A DNA stretch of 42,435 nt, from NCBI GenBank assembly GCA_903872505.1, contig CAIQKV010000012.1, forward strand, positions 1-42,435, written 5' to 3'. Within the stretch, counting starts at the first letter, position 1. Each line of letters begins with the position of its first letter. The position numbers and the translations under genes are program-made. Under the pieces are notes generated by a model, which saw only the letters and a list, made by a program, of their open reading frames with translations, was not told where the DNA came from and did not search any database. This document shows positions 24,709 through 34,695 of this stretch, piece after piece. The stretch is from an uncultured Opitutia bacterium. GTDB taxonomy: Bacteria > Verrucomicrobiota > Verrucomicrobiia > Opitutales > Opitutaceae.

Positions 24709-25341
24709 TCAGGCGCGCGCCGCGACGGCGGCAAAGTTGCGGTAGACCTGCAGGCCCTTCGCCTGGCTCTTCTCCGGGTGGAACTGCGTGGCGAAGCAGC
24801 GGCCGCGCGCGATGGCCGCGCAGAACGGCCCGCCGTAGTCGCACTCCGCCAGCACCAGCGCGGGGTCCGCCGGCACGCAATAGTAGCTGTGCACAAAATA
24901 AAACGCCTCGCCCTCCGGCGCGAGGCCGGCGGCCAGCGGCGAATTGGCCTGGGTGAAGCGCACGGTGTTCCAACCCATGTGGGGGATCTTGAACTCCGGC
25001 GGGCGGCGGAAGCGGACGACCTGGCCGGGGAAAATGCCCAGCCCGGCGGTGTCGGCCTCCTCGGAGTGGTCGAAGAGCGCCTGCATGCCGAGACAGACGC
25101 CGAGAAACGCCCGGTCGGCGGCGATCCAGTCGCGCACGGTGGCGTCCAACCGGGTCGCGCGGAGCGAGGCCACGCAGTCGCGCAGCGCGCCGACACCGGG
25201 CAGCACGAGGCCGGAGGCGCCGCTGGCCGCAACCTCGGCCGGAGTGCGCACGACGCGCGGCTCCGCGCCGACGGCCTCGAGGGCCTTCGTCACACTGCGC
25301 AAGTTGCAGATTCCGTTATCGATGACGGCGATCGTGGTCAT
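24709..25341 (-). CDS. hisH: imidazole glycerol phosphate synthase, glutaminase subunit HisH
   Basis: HisH releases ammonia for HisF in histidine synthesis. The 210-residue class I amidotransferase has Cys83 (LGVCLGMQALF), His188 and Glu190 (TQFHPEKSQ). IPHMGWNTV and the PGVGALRDC oxyanion region are typical of HisH. The partner gene hisF is not in the window. It is the last of the local his genes, 51 bases after hisB. Confidence 0.96.
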   Translation of the reverse strand: MTTIAVIDNGICNLRSVTKALEAVGAEPRVVRTPAEVAASGASGLVLPGVGALRDCVASLRATRLDATVRDWIAADRAFLGVCLGMQALFDHSEEADTAGLGIFPGQVVRFRRPPEFKIPHMGWNTVRFTQANSPLAAGLAPEGEAFYFVHSYYCVPADPALVLAECDYGGPFCAAIARGRCFATQFHPEKSQAKGLQVYRNFAAVAARA

Positions 25342-25392
25342 GGGTCCACGGCAGGAAGGGCGCCCGACAGCCGGCCGCCCCGCCCCACCCGC

Positions 25393-25995
25393 TTAAATCG
25401 TCCCCTTGGTCGAGGGCAGCAGGTCGGCGGCGCGGGGCTCGATCTGCGTGGCCATGTCCAGGGCGCGGGCGAGGCACTTGAAGATCGCCTCGGCCACGTG
25501 GTGCGGCTCCTCGCCGTAGACCAGCTGGACGTGCAGGTTGGCGCCGAGCGCGTTGCTGAACGCGCGGCAAAATTCCTTCACCAGCACGATGTTGAAGTCG
25601 CGCACGAACATCGTCGGCGCCTCGGCGGCGTAGACCAGGTGCGGCCGGCCGCCGACGTCGATGGCGACGCGCGCCAGCGACTCGTCCATCGGCAGCAGGA
25701 AAAAACCGTAGCGCTTGATGCCGACCTTGTCGCCGAGCGCCTCCTTGAAGGCCTGCCCGAGCACCAGCCCGACATCCTCCACGGTGTGGTGGTAGTCCAC
25801 CGCGGTGTCGCCTTTCGCCTTGATCGTGAGGTCGAACAGGCCGTGCTTCGCGAACAGCGTCAGCATGTGGTCGAAGAAGGCCACGCCGGTGTCGATCTTG
25901 CCCACGCCGCGGCCATCGACCGCGAGGGTGAGCGCGATGTCGGTTTCGGCCGTCTTGCGGGTGACGGTCGCTACGCGTGAGGTGTTTTTAGCCAT
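25393..25995 (-). CDS. hisB: imidazoleglycerol-phosphate dehydratase
   Basis: This Mn-dependent enzyme carries out the sixth step of histidine synthesis. The 200-residue protein is the single-function form, without the phosphatase domain found in enterobacteria. The metal-binding motifs FFDHML and [10 protein letters not shown], and the later [13 protein letters not shown], are present, as is the usual ending [20 protein letters not shown]. Its start overlaps the end of hisC by 25 bases, so translation is probably coupled. Confidence 0.97.
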   Translation of the reverse strand: MAKNTSRVATVTRKTAETDIALTLAVDGRGVGKIDTGVAFFDHMLTLFAKHGLFDLTIKAKGDTAVDYHHTVEDVGLVLGQAFKEALGDKVGIKRYGFFLLPMDESLARVAIDVGGRPHLVYAAEAPTMFVRDFNIVLVKEFCRAFSNALGANLHVQLVYGEEPHHVAEAIFKCLARALDMATQIEPRAADLLPSTKGTI

Positions 25996-27083
25996 GCGTC
26001 GAGGGATTCGTTGAGGGCGAGCATTTCGCCATCGGTGCCAACGGTGATGCGGAGAAAGGAAGCGGTCAAGGCGTGGCTCGGGAAGTGGCGGACCAACACC
26101 TTGCGCTGACAGAGCAAATCATAGGCGGCCTGGGCGACGGCCGGGCCAGTCTCCCCGCGGGCGTTTTTCGGCTCGGTGAAGATGAAATTCGCCTGTGACG
26201 GGTAGGTGAACCAGCCGCGGGCCTGGCTGAACTTGGCGAGGTTGGCGTCGCGCGTGGCCTTCACCCTCGCGAGCATGGCGGCGTGGTGGGCCGGGTCCCC
26301 GATGGCCGCGAGCGCGGCGGCCTGCGAAAGCCGGTTGACGTTGTAGCTGTCGCGCACGCGGTCGAGCAGCCCAATGACCACGGGCTGGGCCAGCGCATAG
26401 CCCACCCGGATGCCGGCGAGGGAGTAGGCCTTGGACAGGGTGCGCACAATGACGAGGTTGGCATGGCGCGCGAGCAGCGGCACCGCGTTCTCCCCCGCGA
26501 AGGGCGCGTAGGCCTCGTCCACCACCAGCACGCCGCGGAATGTCGCGAGGATGCGCTCGATCTCGGCATTGGTGAAACCGACCCCGGTGGGGGCGTTCGG
26601 CGAGGTGAGGAAAAAAATCCGCGCGGCCGAGGCGGCGATCGCCTCGACCGGCAGCCGCATCGTGCGATCGAACTCAATCGGGGCACAGCGGCCCGCCTGG
26701 ATCCCGACGAGCACGGGATAGAGCGAGTAACTCGGGACCATGAAGCCGGCGGCGGCGTCTCCCGCGCAAAAAATCCGGATGAGGAGATTAAGGATGTCGT
26801 CGGAGCCGTTGCCGATGCAGACATTCGCCTCGCCGAGGCCATGCAGTTTCGCCACCGCCGCGCGCAACGGGCTGCTCTTGGGATTCGGGTAGAGCCGGAG
26901 GGACACCCCGTCGGCGCCGATCTCCGCGCGCAGCGCCTCGGCGACCCGGGGGCTGGGTGGATACGGGCACTCGTTGGTGTTGAGCTTCACCCAGCCGGTT
27001 TCGGTCGGCTGGAGGCCGGGGGTGTAGGCGTGCAGCGCGGCAACATGCGGCAGCGCGAGCTGCGGGGGCGAAAGCGGCGTCAT
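25971..27083 (-). CDS. hisC: histidinol-phosphate aminotransferase
   Basis: HisC is a PLP-dependent class II aminotransferase that makes histidinol phosphate. In the 370-residue protein, Lys218 in [18 protein letters not shown] binds [16 protein letters not shown] near the N-terminus, [18 protein letters not shown] and [11 protein letters not shown] are conserved substrate and cofactor segments. It sits between hisD (eight bases upstream) and hisB (overlapping), in pathway-related order. Confidence 0.96.
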   Translation of the reverse strand: MTPLSPPQLALPHVAALHAYTPGLQPTETGWVKLNTNECPYPPSPRVAEALRAEIGADGVSLRLYPNPKSSPLRAAVAKLHGLGEANVCIGNGSDDILNLLIRIFCAGDAAAGFMVPSYSLYPVLVGIQAGRCAPIEFDRTMRLPVEAIAASAARIFFLTSPNAPTGVGFTNAEIERILATFRGVLVVDEAYAPFAGENAVPLLARHANLVIVRTLSKAYSLAGIRVGYALAQPVVIGLLDRVRDSYNVNRLSQAAALAAIGDPAHHAAMLARVKATRDANLAKFSQARGWFTYPSQANFIFTEPKNARGETGPAVAQAAYDLLCQRKVLVRHFPSHALTASFLRITVGTDGEMLALNESLDAWLKTPHA

Positions 27084-27091
27084 GGCGGCGC

Positions 27092-28393
27092 CTATTTTTT
27101 CACCGTGCGGATCTTCACGGAGCGGCCGTGGGCGTCGAGCTGCTCCATCGCGGCAAACGCGGCCACGACCGGCTCGCCCCGGCGGACGCTGCCGCGGCCA
27201 TAGCCCACGAGGCTGGTGCGCCGCAGGAAATCCGCCACGCGCAGCCCGCTGAAGAACCGGCCGGCGCGGCCGGTGGGCAGCACGTGGCTCGGGCCCGCCG
27301 TGAAATCGCCCAGGGCCGTCGGCGTAAAATTACCGAGCATGATCGCGCCGGCCGTCGTGATCGTGCGCGTGAGCACCTTGGCGGCGGAGTCCTTCACCAT
27401 CAGCCCCAGGTGCTCGGGGGCGACGTAGTTGGCGACCTCGGCCGCCTGGGCGAGGGTCTTGACCTCGACCGCGAGGAAACCCTCCGCGAGGACGCGGGTC
27501 ATTTTCTCGGAGCGGCTGAGGAGATGCAGCTGCTTCTCCATCTCGGCGACGATGTCGGCGATGAGCTTACCCGAGGTCGCCACGAGGTAGATCTTCTCGC
27601 GCCCGGAGCCGTGCTCGGCCTGCGCCAGCAGGTCGGCAGCGGCGAAGTCGGCACGCGCGGACTCGTCCGCGATGACCATGAGCTCGCTGGGGCCCGGCAG
27701 GGAATCCACCCCGACCGTGCCGAACACCTGGCGCTTGGCCTCGCAGACGAAGGCGTTGCCGGGGCCGAAGATCTTGTCGACCGCCGGGATCGTGGTGGTG
27801 CCGTAGGCCATCGCGCCGATGGCGTGCACCCCGCCCAGCTTGTAGACCTCGTCCACGCCGACCAGGTGCAGCGCCGCCAGCAGGCCGTCGGCGACCTTGC
27901 CGGAGGAATTGGACGGCGTGAACACCGCGATCTCCGGGCAGCCGGCGATCTTCGCGAGCGTGGCGGTCATCAGGACCGTCGAGACCAGGGGCACCGAGCC
28001 GCCGGGCACGTAGAGGCCGACGCGGCGAATGGGATCGAATTTCTCGCCCACGAGGGCGCCGTGCTTGTTCTTCGCCGTCCACGCCTCGGGCAGGCCGCGC
28101 CGGTTGAAGGCGACGATGTTCGCCTGCGCGGCGAGGAGCGCCTTGCGCTGGGCCGCGGGCAGGCGGCGTGCGGCGGCGGTGAGTTCGGCGGGTTTCACGC
28201 GGAAATCCCGGGCCTGCAGCTTCGCGCCGTCGAATTTCGCGGCGTAGTAGCCCACCGCCTCGTCGCCCCGCTCAAAGACGGCGGCCAGGATGGCGGCGAC
28301 TCCCGCGGAGAGTTCCCGCGAGACCAAGCTGCCGCGGCAAAACGCCGCGAGGTCATCGGAAAAAGTCCGGCTGGTAATGGAGAGCGTGCGCAT
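27092..28393 (-). CDS. hisD: histidinol dehydrogenase
   Basis: HisD oxidises histidinol to histidine in two NAD-dependent steps using zinc. The 433-residue protein shows LYVPGGSVPLVSTVLMTA, GPGNAFVCEAKRQVFG, the GPSELMVIADESA motif, AQAEHGSGREK (zinc ligands Gln and His) and the catalytic Glu/His of APEHLGLMV. The His of LDAHGRSVKIR at the C-terminus is the last expected ligand. It heads the local hisD-hisC-hisB-hisH group. Confidence 0.96.
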   Translation of the reverse strand: MRTLSITSRTFSDDLAAFCRGSLVSRELSAGVAAILAAVFERGDEAVGYYAAKFDGAKLQARDFRVKPAELTAAARRLPAAQRKALLAAQANIVAFNRRGLPEAWTAKNKHGALVGEKFDPIRRVGLYVPGGSVPLVSTVLMTATLAKIAGCPEIAVFTPSNSSGKVADGLLAALHLVGVDEVYKLGGVHAIGAMAYGTTTIPAVDKIFGPGNAFVCEAKRQVFGTVGVDSLPGPSELMVIADESARADFAAADLLAQAEHGSGREKIYLVATSGKLIADIVAEMEKQLHLLSRSEKMTRVLAEGFLAVEVKTLAQAAEVANYVAPEHLGLMVKDSAAKVLTRTITTAGAIMLGNFTPTALGDFTAGPSHVLPTGRAGRFFSGLRVADFLRRTSLVGYGRGSVRRGEPVVAAFAAMEQLDAHGRSVKIRTVKK

Positions 28394-28458
28394 GAGGTTG
28401 CTTTTCGGCAGAGAGATTGGGCGCGACTGGGAAACAAAGACCGGCGCGGCTCGGGGAT

Positions 28459-29223
28459 TTACTTCCCGGAAAATTGCGGGACCGCAAAAACGCTGTCGGG
28501 GAAGGTTTCGTTCAAGGTAATCTTGTCGAAGGTGATCGTAACCGTCTCATTCTTGCCATCCTTCCCCTTGGAGGTGCTGAGGATCATCTGCGGGAACCGG
28601 ATCCCGTTGACCATGATTTCGCCATGTTCCCGGACGGAAGCGCCTGATTCGGTCTCGGTCAGGACGAGGCGGCCGGTGGCTTCCTCAAAGTAGCGGTGAA
28701 AGATGATGTCGTCGGAATGTGCAAACGCGACTTTGTGGCAGGCGATTCCCCCGATGGTGGTGAGGCCTTGGTCGAGCACCTTAACTCCGGCGTGCTCGAG
28801 TTCGCGGTAGAAGCCGAGATTCTCCCAGGCAATGGCCCGCTGCCGCTTGATCTGATCCGCCGGGAGCAACTGCAGGCGCCACCGGCTGGGGTCACTCGGA
28901 TCCTGCGTGCGATGCCAGCCGTCGTAGGTGTCGAGCGCCGTCGTATCAATAAACGCACTCGTCGAGCGGATGGTGCGCTGGCGATAAGGGGCTTGGAAAA
29001 TAATATCGACCCGGACGGCGACCTGCTTCTGGAAGTCAGCCGGATCCGGCGCTTGGAAAGAACCCTGGTAATGCACGGATTTGACCGCGTTGAGGGCCGT
29101 TTCCGGGCCGAGATAGGCCCGGGCCTTGGTCAAGATGGGGAGCTCGGCGCGCGCGGCCGTGGCCAACGCCAGCAGAACAGCAAGCGCCGCCACGAGACGG
29201 CCGGAAGATAGGATGAACTTCAC
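28459..29223 (-). CDS. secreted protein of unknown function, LolA-like fold suspected
   Basis: The 254-residue protein starts with a clear signal peptide (MKFILSSGRLVAALAVLLAL) with likely cleavage after AARA at residue 26. The mature part has strand-rich segments (VKSVHYQGSFQ, VAVRVDIIFQAPYRQR, ALDTYDGWHRT and a closing FDKITLNETFPDSVFAVPQ), reminiscent of outer-membrane lipoprotein-sorting (LolA/LolB/RseB-like) folds. This is a resemblance in pattern, not a firm family assignment. There is no lipobox cysteine. It lies between guaA and hisD on the same strand; its GC content is lower than that of its neighbours. Confidence 0.78.
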   Translation of the reverse strand: MKFILSSGRLVAALAVLLALATAARAELPILTKARAYLGPETALNAVKSVHYQGSFQAPDPADFQKQVAVRVDIIFQAPYRQRTIRSTSAFIDTTALDTYDGWHRTQDPSDPSRWRLQLLPADQIKRQRAIAWENLGFYRELEHAGVKVLDQGLTTIGGIACHKVAFAHSDDIIFHRYFEEATGRLVLTETESGASVREHGEIMVNGIRFPQMILSTSKGKDGKNETVTITFDKITLNETFPDSVFAVPQFSGK

Positions 29224-29271
29224 GAACCCAGCTTGGACTAAAGTTCGGTCCGAGGAAAGCCTGCTTCGGGC

Positions 29272-30810
<1,539 letters not shown>

Positions 30811-30894
30811 ATTGGACCGGGGCGAAAAACGGGAAGGGAGTAAGCGGACAACAAACCGCCGGCGTGTCAATGGCCGGCACGGGCCGGCGGGCGT

Positions 30895-31122
30895 TCAGAA
30901 CTTCAGGCGCGAGTTCTCGTGGGCGCAACGCGGGCATTTCGCGAGCTCGGTGCCGATCGCGGCGGTGTAGAGGGCGTCGCACCGGATGCAGTGGAAGGTC
31001 GCCTTGCGCCGGTCGACCTCGAACCGGGCGTGCTCGCGGCGGTCGTAGTAGAACCACAGCCCGAGCAGCATCAGCCCCAGCAGCGTGAGGTAGACGACGA
31101 CGGCCGAGGTGAGATCGAGCAT
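30895..31122 (-). CDS. small membrane protein with a zinc ribbon
   Basis: The 75-residue protein has one N-terminal membrane helix (LTSAVVVYLTLLGLMLLGLWFYY, about residues 4-26). A charged linker (DRREHARFEVDRRK) follows, then a four-cysteine zinc ribbon: Cys45 and Cys48 (CIRC), Cys63 and Cys66 (CPRC). The function is unknown; such proteins may act as small adaptors at the membrane. It starts 16 bases past the ribosomal-operon terminator and ends 84 bases before guaA. Confidence 0.78.
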   Translation of the reverse strand: MLDLTSAVVVYLTLLGLMLLGLWFYYDRREHARFEVDRRKATFHCIRCDALYTAAIGTELAKCPRCAHENSRLKF

Positions 31123-31137
31123 GGCGCGGACGCTAAA

Positions 31138-31171
31138 CGAAAAACGCGCCGAAGGTAAACCTTCGACGCGT
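31138..31171 (-). terminator. intrinsic terminator of the ribosomal operon
   Basis: On the minus strand ACGCG-T-CGAAGG, loop TTTA, CCTTCG-G-CGCGT forms an 11-pair stem with one mismatch and runs straight into TTTTTCGTTT. It lies 24 bases after the rplQ stop and is the clearest intrinsic terminator in the window. Confidence 0.85.
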
Positions 31172-31195
31172 TGGAGTGGGTGCGGGGCGGTTGGC

Positions 31196-31714
31196 TTAGC
31201 CCTTGGCTTCGCCCTCGGCCTGCGGGGCTTCCGCGGCTGGAGCGGCCTCGGGGGCGGCTTCGGCCTTCGGGGCCTTGGCCTTCTTCGCCTTCGGGGCTTT
31301 CTTGCCCTTCGACTTCTTGTAGCCGACGTCGTCGGCCTTCACGAACTCGATGAGCGCGAGCTCGGCGGCATCGCCGAGGCGCTGCTGGCCGAGCTTGTAG
31401 ATGCGGGTGTAGCCGCCGCTGCGGTTGGTGAACTCCTTGTGCTTCTCATTGAAGAGGAGCGTGAGGGCGGTCTCGTCGCGCACGTCGGAGTGCGCCAGGC
31501 GGCGGAGATGGAGCGCGTCCTTCGGGTCGGTCTTGGCCGCGGCCTGCTTGGCCTTGGTGATGACCTTCTCGATGAAGGGACGCAGGGCCTTCGCCTTGGT
31601 CAGGGTGGTCTGGATGCGACCGTGGGTGATGAGCGCGGCGGCGAGATTGGACATCATCGCCCGCCGGTGCTCGACGGTCACGCCGAGGGAAGCGTGGTGT
31701 TTGTTGTGACGCAT
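31196..31714 (-). CDS. rplQ: 50S ribosomal protein L17, extended C-terminus
   Basis: L17 binds 23S rRNA near the exit-tunnel side of the large subunit. Residues 1 to about 120 are the conserved core (MRHNKHHASLGVTVEHRRAM, YTRIYKLGQQRLGDAAELALIEFV). The remaining 50 or so residues are a low-complexity tail of Lys, then Ala/Pro/Glu (for example KKAPKAKKAKAPKAEAAPEA). It is the last gene of the alpha operon, separated from rpoA by 175 bases that contain a palindromic repeat. Confidence 0.97.
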   Translation of the reverse strand: MRHNKHHASLGVTVEHRRAMMSNLAAALITHGRIQTTLTKAKALRPFIEKVITKAKQAAAKTDPKDALHLRRLAHSDVRDETALTLLFNEKHKEFTNRSGGYTRIYKLGQQRLGDAAELALIEFVKADDVGYKKSKGKKAPKAKKAKAPKAEAAPEAAPAAEAPQAEGEAKG

Positions 31715-31794
31715 TGGATTTGGTTTTTAGGCGGGGCCCGATCGGCAATCCGGTCGCAGCGTGGAGCGGCAGCGGACGGCGCGAACCCCAGGTT

Positions 31795-31885
31795 ATTTTC
31801 GAATTTCGAATTTCAATTTTCGAATCCCGACCTCCGAATTCCGATGGCTGGGCCAATCGAGACTCGAAAATCGAAATTCGAAAAT
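31795..31885. repeat. AT-rich inverted repeat inside the alpha operon
   Basis: ATTTTCGAATTTCGA (31795-31809) is the exact reverse complement of 31871-31885, and related TTTCGAA/TTCGAAA units lie inside. It interrupts the ribosomal operon between rpoA and rplQ, where gaps are otherwise mostly under 70 bases. The AT-rich arms contrast with the GC-rich surroundings. As RNA it would fold into a long hairpin, but no clean T-run follows. Confidence 0.8.
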
Positions 31886-31889
31886 CCGA

Positions 31890-32891
31890 TTAGGCTTCCT
31901 TCTTGGTGTCGAGGAGGCGCTCGTCGAACTTCATGCCGAGCGAGAGGCCGAGGGCCTCGAGCTTTTCCTTGATCTCGTTGAGCGACTTCTTGCCGAAGTT
32001 GCGGTACTTGAGCATCTCCTGCTCGGTCTTCATCGCGAGCTCGCCGACGGTGGTGATGTTGGCGTTGTTGAGGCAGTTGGCGGCGCGGACCGACAGCTCG
32101 ATCTCGTTGACCGACATGTTGAGCAGCTTGCGGAGCTTGTTCTGCTCCTCGCTGACCTCGGACTGCTGGCTCTCGAACTCGAAGGCCTCCTCGGAGACGC
32201 GGTCGAACACGTCGAGGTGGTGCTTGAGGATGGAGGCGGACTGCTTGAGAGCGTCGTCGGGCGTGATGCGGCCGTCGGTCCAGATCTCGAGGACGAGCTT
32301 GTCGTAGTCGGTGATCTGGCCGACGCGGGTCGCCTCGACGGCGTACTTCACGAGGCGAACGGGCGAGAAGAGCGAGTCGATGGAGATGACGCCGATCGCC
32401 TGGTCCTCCTTCTTGTTGGATTCGCCGGGATGGTAGCCGCGGCCGGTCTTGATCTCGATCTCGGCCTCGAATGTGCGCTTCGTGTCGAGGGTGCAGATGA
32501 CCTGCTCGGGATTGACGATGGTGATGTTGGCGTCGGCCTGGATGTCGGCGGCGGTGACGACGCCGGTCTTGGTGGCCTTGACCTGGAGCGTGATGGGCTC
32601 GCGCTTGGCGGAGACGATCAGGATCTTCTTCAGGTTGAGGACGATGTCGGTGACATCCTCGACGACGTTGTCGATCGACTGGAATTCATGGTTCACCCCG
32701 TCGATCTTGATCGACGAGATGGCGGCGCCCTCGATGGAGCTGAGGAGCACGCGGCGGAGGGAGTTGCCGATGGTGTGGCCATAGCCGGCCTCGAAAGGCT
32801 CGGCGATGAACTTGGCGTAGGTCGGGCTGGAGCCTTCGTCGACTTTGGTGAGCTTGGAGGGGAGTTCGAACTTTCCGAGACGTTTGGGCAT
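31890..32891 (-). CDS. rpoA: RNA polymerase alpha subunit
   Basis: The alpha subunit dimerises to start RNA polymerase assembly and contacts promoter DNA and activators. The 333-residue protein has the N-terminal assembly domain (ISSIKIDGVNHEFQSIDNVVEDVTDIVLNLK, FEAGYGHTIGNSLRRVLLSS) to about residue 235. The C-terminal domain (SVRAANCLNNANITTVGELAMKTEQEMLKYRNFGKKSLNEI) spans about 262-315. The length is standard. It lies in the usual place after rpsD. Confidence 0.98.
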   Translation of the reverse strand: MPKRLGKFELPSKLTKVDEGSSPTYAKFIAEPFEAGYGHTIGNSLRRVLLSSIEGAAISSIKIDGVNHEFQSIDNVVEDVTDIVLNLKKILIVSAKREPITLQVKATKTGVVTAADIQADANITIVNPEQVICTLDTKRTFEAEIEIKTGRGYHPGESNKKEDQAIGVISIDSLFSPVRLVKYAVEATRVGQITDYDKLVLEIWTDGRITPDDALKQSASILKHHLDVFDRVSEEAFEFESQQSEVSEEQNKLRKLLNMSVNEIELSVRAANCLNNANITTVGELAMKTEQEMLKYRNFGKKSLNEIKEKLEALGLSLGMKFDERLLDTKKEA

Positions 32892-32947
32892 GGCGATGAA
32901 CTCTGAGTTGAGCGTTGAGGTTAGAAAAGGGTTGGGCGGGTGGCGGC

Positions 32948-33559
32948 TTAGAAGCGCGAGTAGAACTCGACGATGAGCTGCTCGTTGATGTTTTGCTCCA
33001 TCTCGTCGCGCGTGGGCAGGCGGTTGACGACGGCCTTGAAGGCCTCGGCATTGAGGCTGAGCCAGCCCGGGACGTTGCGGATGCGGTTCTCCTCGAGGTT
33101 GCGCGTGGCGAACTGGCGGGAGGCGGGGGCGTTCTTGACCTCGATCTCGTCACCGGGGAGCACGTTGTAGCTCGCGATGTCGACCTTGTGGCCGTTGACG
33201 CGGATGTGGCCGTGGTTGACGAACTGGCGGGCCGCGGCGCGGCTCTTGGCGAGGCCGAGAAGGTAGACGGTGCTGTCGAGGCGCGTCTCCAGGAGCTGGA
33301 GGAAGCGCTCGCCGGTGACACCGCGCTCCTTCTTCGCGATCTCGAAGGTGCGGCGGAACTGGCGCTCGAGCAGGCCGTAGGTGTAGCGCAGCTTCTGCTT
33401 TTCGTTCAGGCCGACGGCGTACTCGGAGACCTTGCGGCGGAGTTTGGCGCCGTGCTGGCCGGCGGGATAGGCGCGGCGCTCAAAGGCCTTGCCTGAACCG
33501 AGGATGAGCTGGCCGAAGCGGCGGCTGATGCGGGTGGTGGGACCGGTATAACGAGCCAT
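32948..33559 (-). CDS. rpsD: 30S ribosomal protein S4
   Basis: S4 starts assembly of the small subunit by binding the 5' domain of 16S rRNA, and in many bacteria it also represses the alpha operon. The 203-residue protein has the RNA-binding S4 domain near residues 92-155 (TRLDSTVYLLGLAKSRAAARQFVNHGHIRVNG). It is the zinc-free form, because the N-terminal part has no cysteines. It lies between rpsK and rpoA as in most bacteria. Confidence 0.98.
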   Translation of the reverse strand: MARYTGPTTRISRRFGQLILGSGKAFERRAYPAGQHGAKLRRKVSEYAVGLNEKQKLRYTYGLLERQFRRTFEIAKKERGVTGERFLQLLETRLDSTVYLLGLAKSRAAARQFVNHGHIRVNGHKVDIASYNVLPGDEIEVKNAPASRQFATRNLEENRIRNVPGWLSLNAEAFKAVVNRLPTRDEMEQNINEQLIVEFYSRF

Positions 33560-33596
33560 TGGAAAAAAATGACGAGGGTTGGGAGAAGGGGCGGGA

Positions 33597-34253
33597 TTAC
33601 ACGCGGCGGCGTTTGCGCGGGCGGCAGCCGTTGTGCGGGATGGGGGTGACGTCGACGATCGAGGTGATCTCGAGGCCGATGGCCTGGAGCGCGCGGATCG
33701 CGGAGTCGCGGCCGAGGCCGGGACCGGAGACGCGGATGACGACGTCCTTCAGGCCGTGCGACATCGCGTTGCGGGCGGCGTCCTGCGCGACGATCTGGGC
33801 GGCGTAGGCGGTGGACTTGCGCGAGCCGCGGAAGTTGCACTTGCCGGCGCTGGACCAGGCGATGACCTGGCCCTTGTGGTCGGTGATGGAGACGATCGTG
33901 TTGTTGAAGGAGGCAAGCACGTTGACGAAACCCGAGGTGACGTTCTTCGAGCCCTTGGCCTTGCGGACCTTGATGGTGCCCAGTTCCTCCTTGAGGAGGT
34001 CCTCGGCGGTGGGCTGCTTGGCGACGCCGCCGATCAGCTCGACGGGCTTGTCGGAGGGCGCGGGCGCGGCCTTCGGGGCGGTCTCGCCGGCGGCGCCGGG
34101 GGCGGCGCCCTCGGCGGCAGCGGCCGCCGCGGCGGAGGCCTTGAGGCCCTTCGCCTTTTTCTCGGCGGGCGTGGCGGCAGCGGCAGCAGGCGCGCCGTCA
34201 GCGGCGGGCTTCGCGGGTTTCTCTTTCTTGGGAGCGGACTTTTCTTCGGCCAT
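33597..34253 (-). CDS. rpsK: 30S ribosomal protein S11 with long N-terminal extension
   Basis: S11 lies on the platform of the small subunit near the mRNA exit. The conserved part starts near residue 95 ([29 protein letters not shown]) and ends with the universal [17 protein letters not shown]. The first 90 or so residues are additional: an Ala/Pro/Lys-rich, low-complexity stretch with an eight-alanine tract, then a short ordered-looking segment ([20 protein letters not shown]). At 218 residues it is about 90 longer than E. coli S11. The whole extension is in frame, with no internal ATG near the core start. Confidence 0.97.
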   Translation of the reverse strand: MAEEKSAPKKEKPAKPAADGAPAAAAATPAEKKAKGLKASAAAAAAAEGAAPGAAGETAPKAAPAPSDKPVELIGGVAKQPTAEDLLKEELGTIKVRKAKGSKNVTSGFVNVLASFNNTIVSITDHKGQVIAWSSAGKCNFRGSRKSTAYAAQIVAQDAARNAMSHGLKDVVIRVSGPGLGRDSAIRALQAIGLEITSIVDVTPIPHNGCRPRKRRRV

Positions 34254-34265
34254 GGTCGAAATGGA

Positions 34266-34649
34266 TTATGCGGTTTCTTTGACTTTGGTGACACCCACGG
34301 TCTTGCGCGGGCCCTTGCGGGTGCGGGCGTTGGTGCTGGTGCGCTGCCCGCGGACCGGGAGGCCGCGGCGATGGCGGATGCCCCGGTAGCAGTTGATCGC
34401 CTGCAGGCGCTTGAGGTTGCCGGCGATCTCACGGCGGAGGTCGCCCTCGAGCACCCACTTGTGCTCGGTGATGAGATGGAGGATCTTGTTCATCTGCTCC
34501 TCGGAGAGGTCCGCCGCCCGCATGTCGGGGTTCAGGCCGGCCTCCTTGACGAGGAGATCGGCCCGCGTGGGACCGATGCCGTTGATATAACGGAGGGAGT
34601 ACGCGACTTTCTTTTTCGCGGGGATTTCGACACCAAGGAGACGTGGCAT
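34266..34649 (-). CDS. rpsM: 30S ribosomal protein S13
   Basis: S13 sits in the head of the small subunit and contacts the P-site tRNA and the large subunit. The 127-residue protein starts [26 protein letters not shown] and has the basic tail [23 protein letters not shown]. The length is standard. Between it and map there are only 46 bases, so infA and rpmJ, often found here, are absent. Confidence 0.98.
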   Translation of the reverse strand: MPRLLGVEIPAKKKVAYSLRYINGIGPTRADLLVKEAGLNPDMRAADLSEEQMNKILHLITEHKWVLEGDLRREIAGNLKRLQAINCYRGIRHRRGLPVRGQRTSTNARTRKGPRKTVGVTKVKETA

Positions 34650-34695
34650 GTTGGGTTGGGTGGAGAGTTAAAGTGGGAAAATGGGAGGAAGGAAA

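Noticed and set aside
30865..30870. Consensus TTGACA on the minus strand ahead of guaA
   Set aside because: No acceptable -10 box lies 16-18 bases downstream; a single hexamer is not enough.
30873..30888. GCCGGC-GCCGGC hairpin between the zinc-ribbon gene and guaA as a terminator
   Set aside because: There is no T-run after the stem, and such GC palindromes are frequent by chance at this base composition.
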